From NCBI GenBank assembly GCA_030068075.1, contig CM057839.1, forward strand, positions 21,741,167 through 21,805,166: DNA of 64,000 nt, in the 5' to 3' direction. The translations under genes were made by a program, and so were the position numbers. This document shows positions 34,986 through 46,840 of the stretch, piece after piece; position 1 is the first letter of the stretch, and each line of letters begins with the position of its first letter. This DNA comes from Paguma larvata. Its lineage: Eukaryota > Chordata > Mammalia > Carnivora > Viverridae. A model generated the notes under the pieces. That model had not been told where the DNA came from, did not search any database, and saw nothing but the letters and a program-made list of their open reading frames with translations.

Positions 34986-35859
34986 TAGGTCTCTGAGATT
35001 TGCAATCCATCAGATATAGCATCCCTAACGTTATTTTTGTCTTTTTATGCCTAGGAGATATTTCTATACAGAGATGATCATCTGGAATTCACATTTATAT
35101 CTGTATCTTATTATACATATAGAGAACTATACTACATAAAATAAAATAAAATAGAGCCATACTAAGGTTGTAAAGATAATTGAAGTAAATAAAATCTCTT
35201 TCAAGGTATTTACACAATTTGCTTACAGATTAGGATATTTACTTTTCATGCCTGATACTATTCAGGTAGGGCAAAAGACCACATTATTAACCCCTCTGAT
35301 TTCAGATTTCCTATGCCTTTGATGATAGTAAGTTAACAATTCCTGCTCAAACTAGAAACTAGCTCAAACTAGCTAGTATTCTATCATGAATAGTAGGAAC
35401 AGTAGCACAGTCAGTAGAAACCAGGGTTGACACAGAAGCCATGGTAGGATTCATAGGTCATATCCATTCATTACCCCTTGTCAGCTGCATTTATCATGTT
35501 AAATCATGGAAAAAATGAGAGGAGATGAGATAAATACTCAGAATTATTCTACAGCTCTGTTAAATTATTTCAGAATGTATTGTAATAACTGATTATTAAA
35601 GTTTAGTAGTCTTGCAGTAGACTTACAAAAATTGCTTTCTCCTCCCATATAATAATATGGATAAAACAACAGGCATGGTGAGTTTACAATATCATCTTAT
35701 GTTTGTATACATAGATAAAGATCTACAGAAAGTTTATTAAAATAAATATGTTCATTTAGCAAAAGGTAATGCATTAACAAATTTTACTATGGTATTTAAA
35801 TATATATATCACTTGTACAAATAATTATATACACTAAAATACAAAATTAATAGCATTTT
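34986..35859. other. Unassigned AT-rich DNA
   Basis: No gene is recognised. Small local repeats of 'aaactagct' lie at 35349-35373. Confidence 0.4.
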
Positions 35860-36960
35860 TAATATCAGCAACAAAAGAAAACAAAATTTGAGATTTAAAT
35901 AGGAACAAAATATCAAATATCAATAAAAACCTTTAGAAATGGGGAGAGAAAAACGTACTAAATTCTAAGAGATCAAAGAAAAATTAAGGGGGCATAAATA
36001 AATGGAAGTCTATTATAAATTTGAATATTCATAATTTAAATATCTAATTTTTGTCTACAGTAGTTTACAGCTTCTGTGTCATCCCAGCAAAAATCTCACA
36101 ACTATATGTGTTTGCATGTGTAAGTATGTGTGTGTGTGAAACTAGAACTACTGAATCCAAAATTTATATGGAAATATAAAGGATCACAAGTAACAAGACT
36201 ATCATGGTGGAGGGACCAACTCTAATGGAATGTAGCACTTATCTCAGAACTGCAGAAATTAACAAGAAGGAAATCTGTGTGAGCGGAAAGAGCACAAAAG
36301 CTGATCAATACACGTTTCCTTAATTGATCGGAAAAGATGGCATCGTGGAGTTGTAAATAGTGTTTTCAATAAATAACCTTAGTCAATTCCCTGCTATGAA
36401 GAAGAAAAAAAGTTAAGTTTGTTAATTCTCAAACTATTTTTAAAATTAAATTCCCTGTAAAGAGCAAAGGCAAAATAAAAAATAATAGCAACTCTTAGAG
36501 GATAATATGAGATACTGTCCTTACTACCAAGTTTCAGAATTGATAAGTATGGCAATATTTATTCACTGTTGGTAGAAATGTAATTTGATTGACTATGGTA
36601 ATAGATGTGGCAATATCCACTAAAGTTCTACATATACAAGTTTAGTGTAAAAGTAATACCACTCTCGGATGTGTTTAATCATGATATATGTACTTGAGCA
36701 CTGAAACATATACAAGAATGTTTATAGCATGTCAAATCAGAAATCACACAACTGTCTATTAAAACTAGAATATATGAAAAGTTTGAGGTAAAATACAATG
36801 AAATCATACAACTATCTATTAACAGAATTGAAAAGTTTGAGGTAAAATACAATGAAATGAATGAATAGATGAAATGAATGAATACAGTGAAATGAATGAT
36901 GAATATACATGCAACAATATATTCAATCTCATAAATGTTAAGTTTAGCAAGCTACCCAAG
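35860..36960 (+). mobile_element. Old LINE-1 ORF2/3' relic
   Basis: Decayed L1 phrases occur in order: 'tctgtgtcatcccagc..aaaaatctc', 'aatttatatggaaatataaagg', 'tattcactgttggtagaaatg', 'ctacatatacaagtttag' and 'acaagaatgtttatagcatg'. It is highly diverged and has no open frame. A 60-bp tandem duplication arose inside it. Confidence 0.6.
36740..36853 (+). repeat. 60-bp tandem duplication
   Basis: Unit 1 (36740-36799) and unit 2 (36800-36853) share 'gaaatca.acaact.tctatta' and 'gaaaagtttgaggtaaaat' with a few substitutions and a 6-base deletion in unit 2. It is followed by short imperfect 'gaaatgaatgaa' repeats to about 36900. Confidence 0.9.
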
Positions 36961-37397
36961 AACACCTAATATATTAATTAACTTATACCTAGTCCCTAAG
37001 TAGCCAAAATGAAATTAGACTGTTAGAAAACAGAATTCCGCCCCATTAAGAAGAAGAAAGAACGTCGTGACTGGAAGAGGCACGTGTCTTGGGAACTACT
37101 AAAATATATTATTTTTCTAGGCTTGGGTATGGTTACATGTAAGTACTGTAGAATATTCATTGCATTGCAAAATTTTTTCCTGTGTACATTTACTATATGT
37201 ATTATATTTTACAATAAAATTTAAATAATTAAAAGGATTTATTTTGTCCAAAAATAGGATTTGTTCAGTCCATAAATTTCTAAGGTTTAGCAACATCATT
37301 GTCTAAATTTCCTGTATCAGAATTATTTCTAATTATTTTCCAGGTGTCGACGTTTCCTGTTCCTATTTCTTTTATATGTTTCCTCCCTAAACACCAT
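36961..37397. other. Unassigned AT-rich DNA
   Basis: Nothing recognisable is present between two L1s of opposite orientation. Frames over 37117-37489 are AT-rich and featureless. Confidence 0.4.
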
Positions 37398-37430
37398 ACT
37401 ATTATTATTATCATTATTATTATTATTATT
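37398..37430 (+). repeat. (ATT)n microsatellite at an L1 tail
   Basis: About ten ATT units with one interruption occupy the position of the L1 3' tail, so it probably grew from the A-rich tail. Confidence 0.9.
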
Positions 37431-37826
37431 CTCAAGTTAGTTACTATACACTGTAATCTTGTCTTCAGGAGTAGAATCCAGTGATTCATCTCTTATATAT
37501 TACACCGAGTGCTCATCTCGAAGAGAGCCCTCCTTAATGCCTGTCATTCATTTAACTCACCCCCACACCCATCAAACCTCAGTTTGTTCTCTGTATTTTT
37601 TTTATGATATGCATTCCTTGCTGTTTTTCTTATTTTTCCTCCCCTTCTCCTATATTTATCTGTTAAGTTTCACAAATTGCACATATAAGTGAAACCATAT
37701 ATCTGTCTTTGTCTGACTGACTTATTTCGCGTAGCATAATACCCTCCAGTTCCATCCACATTGTTGCAAACAGCAAGATTTCATTCTTTTTCATCACCAA
37801 GTAGTATTCCATTGTATGGAGATTAG

Positions 37827-37851
37827 ACAGATAGATGATAGTTAGATAGAT

Positions 37852-37890
<39 letters not shown>

Positions 37891-37898
37891 GATAGATC
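37827..37898 (+). repeat. (GATA)n microsatellite inside L1
   Basis: A run of about a dozen GATA units, with a few GATGATA interruptions on both sides, sits in the L1 3' region where the element normally reads through a plain sequence. Confidence 0.95.
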
Positions 37899-38384
37899 AC
37901 ATCTTAATCTGGTCATCCATTGATGGACATTTGGGCATTTTCTATAATTTGGCAATTGCTGATAGTGCTGCTATAAACATTGAGGTGCATGTGCCCCTTT
38001 GAATCAGCACTCCTATATCCATTGAATAAATTCCTAGTAGTACAATTGCTGGGTCATTGGGTAATTCTGTTTTTAATTTTTTGAGGAATCACCACACTGT
38101 TTTCCAGAGTGGCTACACCAGTTTCCACTCCCACCAACAGTGCAAGAGGGTTACCCTTTCTCCACATCCTCCCAACATCTGTTGTTCCCTGAGTTGTTAA
38201 TTTTAGCCATTCTGGCCCGCGTGCTGGTTTTTGATTTGTATTTCCCTGATGATGAGTGATGTTGCACGCATTTTCATGTGTCTATTTGTCATCTGGATGT
38301 CTTCTTTGGAAAAGTGTCTATTCATGTCTTGTTAATTTCTCATTGGATTATTTGTTTTTTGGGGTGTTGAGTTTGGTAAGTTCT

Positions 38385-40420
38385 TTACAAATTTTGGATA
38401 TTAACCCTTTTTTCAACGTCACTTGCAAATATCTTTCCCCATTCCATTGGTTGCCTTTTAGTTTTGTTGATTGTTTCCTTTGCTGTGAAGAAGATTTTTA
38501 TCTTAATGAGGCCCCAATAGTTCATTTTCACTTTTATTTCCCTTGCCTCTGGAGACATGTCAAGTAAGTTCCTGCAGCCAAGGTCAAAGAGTTGCTGCCT
38601 ATTTTCTCCTGTAGGATTTTGATGGTTTCCTGTCTCACTTTTAGGTCTTTCATCTATTTTGAATATATTTTTGTGTATGGTGTAAGAAAGTGGCCCAATT
38701 TCATTCTTCTGCATGTCGCTGTCCAGTTCTCCCAGAATCATTTGCTAAAGATTTTTTTTTTCCACTGCATACTCTTTCCCTGCTTTGTCAAAGATTAGTT
38801 GGCCATATAATTGTGGGTCCATTTCTGGGTTCTCTATCATATTCCATTGATCTATGTGTCTGTTTTGTGTCAATACCATATGTCTCGATGATTACAACTT
38901 TGTAATATAGGTTGAAATCTGGGATTGTGATGCCTCCTGCTTTGGTTTTGTTTTTTAACATTACTTTGGCTACTTAAGGTCTTTGTGGTTCCATACAAAT
39001 TTTAGAATTATTTGCTCTAGCTCTGTGAAGAATGCTGGTGCTGCGTTCATTGGGATTACATTGAATGTGTAGATTGCTTTGGGTAATATCGACATTTTAA
39101 TAATATATTTTTCTGATCCATGAGCATGAGATGTTCTTCCATCTCTTTGTGTCTTCAATTTCTTTCATAATCTTTCTATAGTCTTGAGTATACAGGTCTT
39201 TTACCTCTGTGGTTAGGTTTATTCCTAGTATTTTATGTTTTTTGGTGCAATTGTAAATGGGATCGATTCCTTAATATCTCTTTCTTTGGCTTCATTATTG
39301 GTGTATAGAGATGCAACCGATTTCTGTGCATTGACTTTATATCCTGCAACTTTGCTGAAATCATGTATTCGCTCTCGAAGTTTTTTTGTAGAGTGTCTGG
39401 GGTTTTCCTTGTAGAGTATCATCTCATCTGCGAAGAGTGAAAGTTTAACTTCTTCTTTGTCAATGTGGATGCCTTTTATTTTGTTTTGTTGTCTGATTGC
39501 TGAGGCTGGGACTTCCAACACTATGTTAAACAACAGTGGTGGGAGTGGACATCCTTGTTGTGTTCTGCTCTCAAGGGGGAAAGCTCTCAATCTTTCCCCA
39601 TTGAGGATGATATTAGCTGTGGGCCTTTAATATATGGCTTTTATGATGTTAAGGTATGTTCCTTTTATCCCAATTTTCTTGATGGTTTTTATTAAGAAAT
39701 GGTGATGCATTTTGTCAAATGCTTTTTCCACATCTACTGACAGGATCGTATGGTTCCTATCCTCTCTTCTGTTAATGTGATATCACATTGATTGATTTGT
39801 TAATACTGAACAAGCCCTGCAGCCCCAGAATGAATCCCACTTGATCATGGTGAATAATTCTTTAATTATTACTTTTAATAATATTATCATATGTTGAAAC
39901 ATTGAAAACTGAGTATTGAAATCATTGAATTCGATTTGCTAGTGTCTTGTTGAGAATTTTTGCATCCAAACTTATCAGAAATATTGGCCTGTAATTCTCC
40001 TTTTTAGGAGAATTTCCTTCCCCTGGGAAGCCATTTGTCCCAGGAACTCTTATTTTTTTGGAGCTTTTTGATGACCTATTCAATTTCTTCACTGGTTATG
40101 GGTCTGTTCAAATTTTCTATTTCCTCCTGTTCAAGTTTTGGTAGTGGATGAGTGCCTAGGAATTTGTCTATTCCTTCCATATTGTCCAGTTTGTTGGCAT
40201 ATAATTTTTCATCATGTTCTATAATAATTGTTTGTATTTCTGTGGTGTCAGCTTTGATCTCTCCTCTTTCACTCGTGATTTTATCTATTTGGGTCTTCTC
40301 TCTTCTCTTTTTGAGAAGTCTGATTAGGGCTTTATCAGTTTTGTTTATTATTTCAAAAAACCACCTCTTAGATTCATTGATCTGTTCTACCATGCTCTTT
40401 ATGAAACTCTCCTGCATCAT
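38385..40420 (-). pseudogene. Broken L1 ORF2 (reverse transcriptase region)
   Basis: Four open pieces in order on the minus strand belong to L1 ORF2. 40076-40420 is the linker before the reverse transcriptase. 39225-39590 is the reverse transcriptase core with '[16 protein letters not shown]' and the catalytic box at residues 53-56, where the normal F-A-D-D reads F-A-D-E (39423-39434). 38970-39158 is the thumb-like part. 38385-38741 is the C-terminal part. Stops and frame changes separate them, and the second catalytic Asp is replaced, so no active enzyme is expected. The source protein would have copied L1 RNA into DNA at the nick. Confidence 0.88.
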
Positions 40421-40425
40421 ATTTC

Positions 40426-42748
40426 ATTTTATAAACAAATAATACTTAAGCTTGTCCTATAATATTTTTCTTTTTGTCAAACTGGCATATATCTGAAATT
40501 TCCCTTCCAATGTCTCTCAGTTCCCTTTTCATCACAATGCATTATTTCTATTTTATCATTATCAGATATTGCATGTGACTTTCTATCTATGTGACTCTCT
40601 TTCCAATAATTTTCCAAGACAGTTATCACATATTAATCTCATTGTTTCATTACATAATTAGATTTACAAAAATATCATCAAATATGTTTTGAAAATTCTT
40701 TTTGAACTGAATATGTATTAATAAATTTGTCACTTCAATTCTGTATATGTTGTGTTATCGTTATCAACTTGCCTCCCTGATATCAATTATTGAAAACTGG
40801 TGACTAACTTGGAAAATCAGATGACTGTGTTTACTCTGAGTTCTCTGCAAAGCATATAAACAACTGATGAATAATGGGTATTTAGCTACATATGGTGCCA
40901 TGCATGGTCAGTACAGACTGTAAAATCAACAGTACCTAGGTACCAACTTTCTCAAGGTTTGAGGATAAACATATACGATCAATTATCCACTTGAGTACAT
41001 TTATTTAGTGGGAGAGTATGTACTACATTTAGATTTTGTGTTTTGGCAAGTAGTTCTACCTTTCTAGTTGAAAGTTAATTTCATTTACTTTATTTTTTAT
41101 ATGGTAGCATGTCTTTTTTTCAAGTCTGTTCCCTTTATCATGAAATGAATCATGAAATTTTCCTTAAAAAATATTCTTGGGATTTAACCCTGATCACAGA
41201 GAATAAAAGAGTACCCTAACATTGATAAATTATAGTTAAGTGTCTGAGTAATTTTGGCAACCATGCATTAGCCATCTCAGTATGTTATTAGTTCCTCAAA
41301 TTATTCCATGCATATGTTTTGAGAGACAGTAAGGATGTAGAAATATCATTTAATTTATTTCAAGGTTAAGCATTCAAAGTATACTCCCAGAAAGCATAAT
41401 TAGATGGTGGCTTATAATATTGCCTTAACATATAAATAGAACAAAGTGAAGTCATAAGAAAGGAGAACATGAATGGTTAATAAAAACCTATTTGTATTCC
41501 AAACAGCAATAATTTGTAATGAGTTATGATTTTGAAATGCATTTAAGATATAGAAACATTTCACATTTCTTATTGATATCAGACCATTTTTAAAGGTCCT
41601 TGAAACTATTTTAAACATTGAATGAGAAATAAATCCTGCCCAAGGACAGTGTAAACAATGCTTAACATACTAACAGAATTAAATAAGGACAAGTTAAGGC
41701 CAAGAAATCTAGGTATTGTTAGCTGGTTATTTTAAAATGATTTTATTCATTAAATGACCTAAAATAAGTACAAGAAATATAGTCTCCAGATGTCATGTCT
41801 GTGATTAACACAAACATGGAGACATATCTGTCCTAAAGTTAAGAAATTATGAGGCTAATAAAATCACATCACACTAGTTACAGTTGCTATGATAATGTAA
41901 TAACAAAGGAAGGATATTAGTTTCATAAGAAAAAATAAGAACATAAATTAAGTATTTATGTGGCAATCAAACTAGATAGATTAAAAGTCACTAATTAACT
42001 TCTTGTCAAAATGACTACCATATTCCAAGAGGAATTTTAAGGGAAATTGACTCATCTTCATATCAAAAAGTATGAATTTAAATTCTAGCTGAAAACTTAA
42101 TGGTGAATATATATGCTGTTTATATAAAGTTCATCAACGTAAATTCAGGTTAAAAATCTTTAAAATACTGAGAACTGTTAAGGAAAATACATTTTTTATT
42201 ATTAATACTGCTATAAAATATATTTCTTTAATCACTTCAACTCTACCAAAGAAGAGAGAAAAGAGAGTGAGAGCAAGAGATTCATCAGATATTTTTAAAA
42301 ATTCTACATCAAATTAAAATACATGTTAATAAAATATTAGTAAGTCTAAAAACAGCAAATTTTTCATTTTCTTTGATGAAGTCTACATTTATATTATACA
42401 TTTGTAATTCAAAATAATTGGTCATAAATAGTTAAAAACTGAAACTTAGGGTTCAAATATTTTTTTAAGTATACATCTTGGGGACAGATTGACCTTTGAT
42501 ATTAAAGAAGGAAGAAACATGAAAAACTTTTTGGAGTTATGAGAGACTTTGAGGAAGCCTAATACCAACTCCTTTATTTTTCTAACCCAAATTGAGACAG
42601 AGTCTATAAAACTCACTTCGAATTCTCTTATGCATTTTGTGAGATGTACCACTGATAATATTTTCAAGCATTTTTTCCAGTTAGTATTAGACAAGATTGC
42701 TGATTAGAAATAAAATGTCTTCTACTTTACAAAGTTTTGTTTACTGAA
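40426..42748. other. Unassigned AT-rich DNA
   Basis: 2.3 kb without a recognised gene or repeat, one of the longest repeat-poor stretches here. Frames at 41412-41618 and 42446-42694 (minus) show no domain and lie in AT-rich DNA. Confidence 0.45.
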
Positions 42749-42766
42749 CAAAATTATAAAAATTGT

Positions 42767-43883
42767 CCTAGAGGAGAAAGCAGGAAAAAGCCTCTTTGAC
42801 CTAAGACGCACCAATTTCTTACTCGACACGTCTCCAAAGGCAAGGGAATTAAAAGCAAAGATGAACTATCGGGACCTCATCAAGATAAAAAGCTTCTGCA
42901 CAGCAAAAGAAACAACCAACGAAACGAATAGGCAACCAATGGAATGGGAAAAGATCATCGCAAATGACATATCGGATAAAGGACTAATATCTAAAATTTA
43001 TAAAGAACTTACCAAACTCCACACCCGAAAAACAAATAATCCAGTGAAGAAATGGGCGGAAGATATGAATAGACACTTCTCCAAAGAGGACATTCAGATG
43101 GCCAACAGATACATGAAACGATGCTCAATGTCACTCATCATCAGGGAAATACAAATCAAAACCACACTGCGATACCACCACACCAGTCAGAGTGGCTAAA
43201 ATGAACAAATCAGGAAACTATAGATGCAGGCGAGGATGTGGAGAAGTAGGCACCCTCCTACACTGTTGGTGGGAATGCAAACTGGTGCAGCCACTCTGGA
43301 AAACGGTGTGGAGGTTCCTCAAAAAAATGAAAATAGAGCTACCCTATGATCCAGCAATTGCCCTGCTAGGAATCTACCCAAGAGACACAGGAATGCTGAT
43401 GCATAGGAGCACGTGTACCCCAATGTTCATAGCAGCACTTTCGACAATATCCAAATCATGGAAAGAGACCAAGTGCCCATCAACTGACGAATGGATACAG
43501 AAGTTATGGTACTTATATGCAATGGACTACTATGTGGCAATGAGGAAAAATGAAATCTGGCCATGTGTAGCCAGATGGATGGAACTGGAGGGTATTATGT
43601 TAAGTGAAATAAGTCAGTCAGAAAAAGACAGATACCATATGTTTCCACGAATAGGTGGACTTTGTGAGACTAAGCAAAAACCAGGGGGAGGGGAAGAGGG
43701 GAAAGGAAAAAAAGACACAGAGAGGGAGGGAGATAAAACATAAGAGACTCTCAAAGACTAAGATAAAACTGAGGGTGAGGGGGATGAGGGAGGGGGGAGA
43801 GGGGGTGATGGGCATTAAAAAGGGCACATGTTGGGATGAACACTGGGTGTTGTATGTAAACCAATTTGAAAATAAACTATTAT
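42767..43883 (+). mobile_element. Young LINE-1, 1.1-kb 5'-truncated copy
   Basis: It starts inside ORF2 ('cctagaggagaaagcagg'), includes the ORF2 C-terminus and a GA-rich 3' UTR and ends 'gaaaataaactattat'. Flanks around 42749-42766 ('caaaattataaaaattgt') and 43884-43901 ('aaaattttaaaaaattgt') look like an aged target-site duplication. Its 3' 300 bases are very like the insertion at 25634. Confidence 0.94.
42861..43743 (+). pseudogene. L1 ORF2 C-terminal region with one frameshift
   Basis: Two overlapping open pieces (42861-43199, 112 codons; 43192-43743, 183 codons) cover about the last 290 residues of a roughly 1,270-residue ORF2. The first includes '[19 protein letters not shown]'. The second starts by overlap in another frame and carries the C-terminal cysteine motif C-x3-C-x7-H-x4-C (residues 12, 16, 24, 29), which is complete. 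It then has '[16 protein letters not shown]'. Endonuclease and reverse transcriptase are absent, so it cannot move itself. Apart from this frameshift the frames are long, which supports a recent age. Confidence 0.9.
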
Positions 43884-43987
43884 AAAATTTTAAAAAATTG
43901 TGCTATGTAAAAATACTAAAATGGAGAAATGTAATAAGCATATCCTACCAACAAGAAACTTAGTATTCAGTAGAGAAGGTGAACTTT

Positions 43988-44197
43988 TATTTTATTTTAT
44001 TTTTAAATTTTTTTAATGTTTATTTATTTTTGAGAGAAAGAACACAAGTGGGGGGCAGAGAGAGAGAGAAATTAAAGCAGGTTCTAGGCTCTGAGCTGTC
44101 AGCCCAGAGCCCGAGGCGGGGCTCAAACCAATGAACTGTGAGATCATGACCTGAGTTGAAGTTGGATGCTTAACCGACTGAACCACCCAGGCACCCC
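43988..44197 (-). mobile_element. CAN-SINE
   Basis: A minus-strand copy 100 bases after the young L1. Flanks 'agagaaggtgaac' and 'gagaagacggtgaat' are a probable aged target-site duplication. The CT-rich block is shortened. Confidence 0.92.
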
Positions 44198-44609
44198 GAG
44201 AAGACGGTGAATTAAGTACATAAGCAAAGTATAATATTGGTGATTCAATGATAAGATATCTATAAGGGTCATGAGAGCAAAATAATTCATGTAGAAGGTT
44301 TGGGAAAGGATTCTCTGAGTTGCCAAAGTTTACCTTGTACCATAATTGTGATTTAAATGGCTGTAATCAAGAGATAAGATCATCATGCCTTTTTGCCTTT
44401 CATGTTTATAAATAAAGCCAAACATTAAAGATAGAACCATGGCTAGAGTAAAAGGCATGTTCTGGAACTAAGAAGAAAACAATAGATCTTACTAGAGAGT
44501 CAAAATTGGTATGTCTAGAAAATAATGTATGAAAAATGTAGGTGACTTGAGTTTGGCAAAGAGTTTTTGGATACAACATTAGCAGCATTATCAATGATAG
44601 AAAAATAAT
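44198..44609. other. Unassigned AT-rich DNA
   Basis: No gene is recognised. Confidence 0.4.
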
Positions 44610-45260
44610 ATTTGACTACTTTAAAGTTAAACACTTTTGCTCTATCAAAGACATGTTAAGAAGGTAAAAAGATAAGTCACAATCTGGGAGAAAATATTTG
44701 TAAAGCCCATATCCTATAAAGGAATTGTATCCAAAATATACAAAGAACTCTAAAAAAGCCCACGATTAAAAATTGGGCAAAAGATTTGAACAAACACCTC
44801 TCCAAAGAAAATATCCAGTTGCCAAATCAACATATGAAGAGATGCTCAAGGTCATATGTAATTAGGGATTGCAATTAAAACATTAAAATACCACTAGACA
44901 TCCACTGGAATGTTTAAAATCCAAAACACAACGACCAGATCCTGGCAAGGAGGTGGAGCAGTAGAAACTCTCATCCACTGCAGGTGGGAACGCAGAATGG
45001 TACAGCCACTTTGAAAAATAGTTTGACAGTTTTTTACAAAACAACATAGTCTTACTATGCTATCCATCAATCAGCCTCCTAGATATTTACCCAAAAGAGC
45101 CGAAAACATAAACACACAAAAGCTTACCCAGGAAAGTTTATAGCAGTTTTGCACATAATTACCATAACTTAGAAATAAAAAGACTTCCTCCAGTAGGTAA
45201 ATAGATAAATAAACCGTATACATCCATGCAATGGGCAATATTTAAAAATAAATTTGTCAA
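44610..45260 (+). mobile_element. Old LINE-1 ORF2 C-terminal relic
   Basis: Diverged but clear L1 phrases occur: 'atccaaaatatacaaagaac', 'aacacctctccaaagaaaat', 'catatgaagagatgctcaag', 'gcaggtgggaacgcagaatg', 'atatttacccaaaagagcc' and 'catccatgcaatgggcaata'. It is broken by stops and is clearly older than the 42.8-kb copy. Confidence 0.8.
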
Positions 45261-46177
45261 AGATTCCTGAGTCCCTTAAGATGGAAAATTATACAATACT
45301 TATGAAAAAAAGCTGAAAACGGTGTAAATACCCTGTTTTCATGCAATCATTGCTGCATGTGCTTCACTTGAATTCAGCAGAAAGTTGAGACTGACTCCCT
45401 GTAAATCTCTTAAGAAAAAGGAATTTTCTCCCCCAGAAGCGCACTGGGAACCTCTCCTTAGCACTCATTGCTCTAACGAGAGTAAAACCTCTCGAACATC
45501 TGTCTAATCATCACTATTAAAGGAAAGAAATTACCTGCTTGGATTATATTAGTTGGCTTTGACCTGAGGTGAAACCAAATGGAAGTCTCATTCTCATGAA
45601 ATGCTCTAGAAATAAAATGAGCATATGACTACCTCTTAGTAACAATATCAGTAGAGTGTTCTCAGTGAAAATGATTACTGTTATTGGTGGCACCAAATGG
45701 TTATCATAAAAACCAGGTATTTTATTTTAAATGATATCATTTGTGTGATATTAAAGTGATCTAACCAAGCCAGTTTGAGCAAGCTGTATTTATTTAGATA
45801 TATAAACCTAAATGCAAACATCTGGTAAAGGAAGTAAGAAGCATTAATAAAAATGGCTTTTGAAGAATCTGTTTTTCTTAGGGTGCACTGTGCGTCTCAG
45901 AAGCTAAGGCTTACTTCTAAATTATCAAAGGTATATCTGTGTAGTTGAAAAACTATGCTTTGACTGAAATGAGAGAGAAAATTACAAAAGTCTTGTGGCT
46001 TTAGTGGAGAAATAATTCTTATTACCAAAGAGAAATAAGATTGCCTACACAATTTTGGTAAGTTTACTATAATCTGGACATTTAAAATATTTACACAAAA
46101 GGAAGGGGTCAAATTTCTTCCTGAATTGGAAGATGCTGGACCGCTATACAAAATTTTAAGCCTCATCTTGTACTTAC
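45261..46177. other. Unassigned DNA
   Basis: No gene is recognised. 45320-45510 is less AT-rich ('ggaacctctccttagcact') and could be an old LTR end, without enough landmarks to call. The 89-codon minus-strand frame 45897-46166 has no domain. Confidence 0.4.
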
Positions 46178-46362
46178 ATTACTGACATATAAGAAACAAG
46201 GAATTTTCATTCTAAAGTGGCTAATTCTTAAAAAGCCATCTGCAATCACACTGGGTGGTTTGTAGGCAGTTGGTATTAAAAAGTCACTCAGCTCATTAGT
46301 GGTCCAATTAGCTGATATGTAGTGCAGCACCCTGGCAAGTTGTCTCAAGTGCCATGTAAAAT
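46178..46362 (-). other. Exon-like segment with strong donor
   Basis: On the minus strand the segment ends AGTAAT|GTAAGT, a strong donor (46172-46177). A possible acceptor AG lies at 46363-46364 (cctacctag), and an alternative at 46333-46334 would give a 155-base exon. One frame is open for 61 codons, with a possible N-glycosylation site (N-W-T in 'SANWTTNELSDFL') and a plausible soluble composition ('PTAYKPPSVIADGFLRIS'). The acceptor's pyrimidine tract is modest. It lies on the same strand as the 12161-12271 candidate, but phase does not prove a link. No family is recognised. Confidence 0.3.
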
Positions 46363-46639
46363 CTAGGTAGGAATCTCAAATCTGGAACCTGCCAGCGAAA
46401 TGAAACAGGTGGACAGGAAGTACAGAAAGTCACCTAGAGACTCTTCTTCAAATATCGATGAATTCATCTAGAATTCTGCTCAGGATGCATAATTCATCTG
46501 GATAGGCATCCTAATCAAAATGTGATATCATCCCAAAGCACTATTAATATTTAATGAATTTAATTCAGGACAAATTTTGAGGTTGTAATACAGTACCTGT
46601 ATTCACACTTAAAAAACAAAAAGCACTTTAATTTCTTTA

Positions 46640-46823
46640 AATTTTTATTCTATTTTTAATTTTTATTTTAGAATAAAAAGAGGTGTAGATAGAGAGAAAG
46701 AGAGAATCCCAAATTGGCCTCATGCTGAGCTCAATGCAGGACTCTATCCCATGATCTAAGGATCATGACCTGAGCCAAAACCAAGAGTCATGTGCTCCAC
46801 CAACTGAGCCACCCAGACATCCC
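46640..46823 (-). mobile_element. CAN-SINE, old copy, with aged TSD
   Basis: A diverged minus-strand copy with a head complement ending 'ccacccagacatccc'. Flanks 'aaaaagcactttaattt' (46618-46634) and 'aaaaaaccatttaattt' (46824-46840) differ at three positions. Confidence 0.88.
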
Positions 46824-46840
46824 AAAAAACCATTTAATTT

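Larger units (their letters stand above)
37398..40425 (-). mobile_element. LINE-1, 3-kb 5'-truncated copy
   Basis: Minus-strand L1. Its 3' end is at the left, with an (AAT)n tail complement (37398-37430), 3' UTR ('gtagaatccagtgattcatc') and then ORF2 read right to left. It breaks off at about 40425, upstream of the reverse-transcriptase domain, so ORF1, the endonuclease and the 5' UTR are missing. Near 40000-40020 it lacks a stretch between 'cctgtaattctcc' and 'cccctgggaagcc'. Frameshifts and stops split ORF2. No clear target-site duplication was found. Confidence 0.92.

Noticed and set aside
37827..37898. Regular short repeats that could suggest a CRISPR-like array
   Set aside because: It is a GATA microsatellite without spacers, in a mammalian genome inside an L1.
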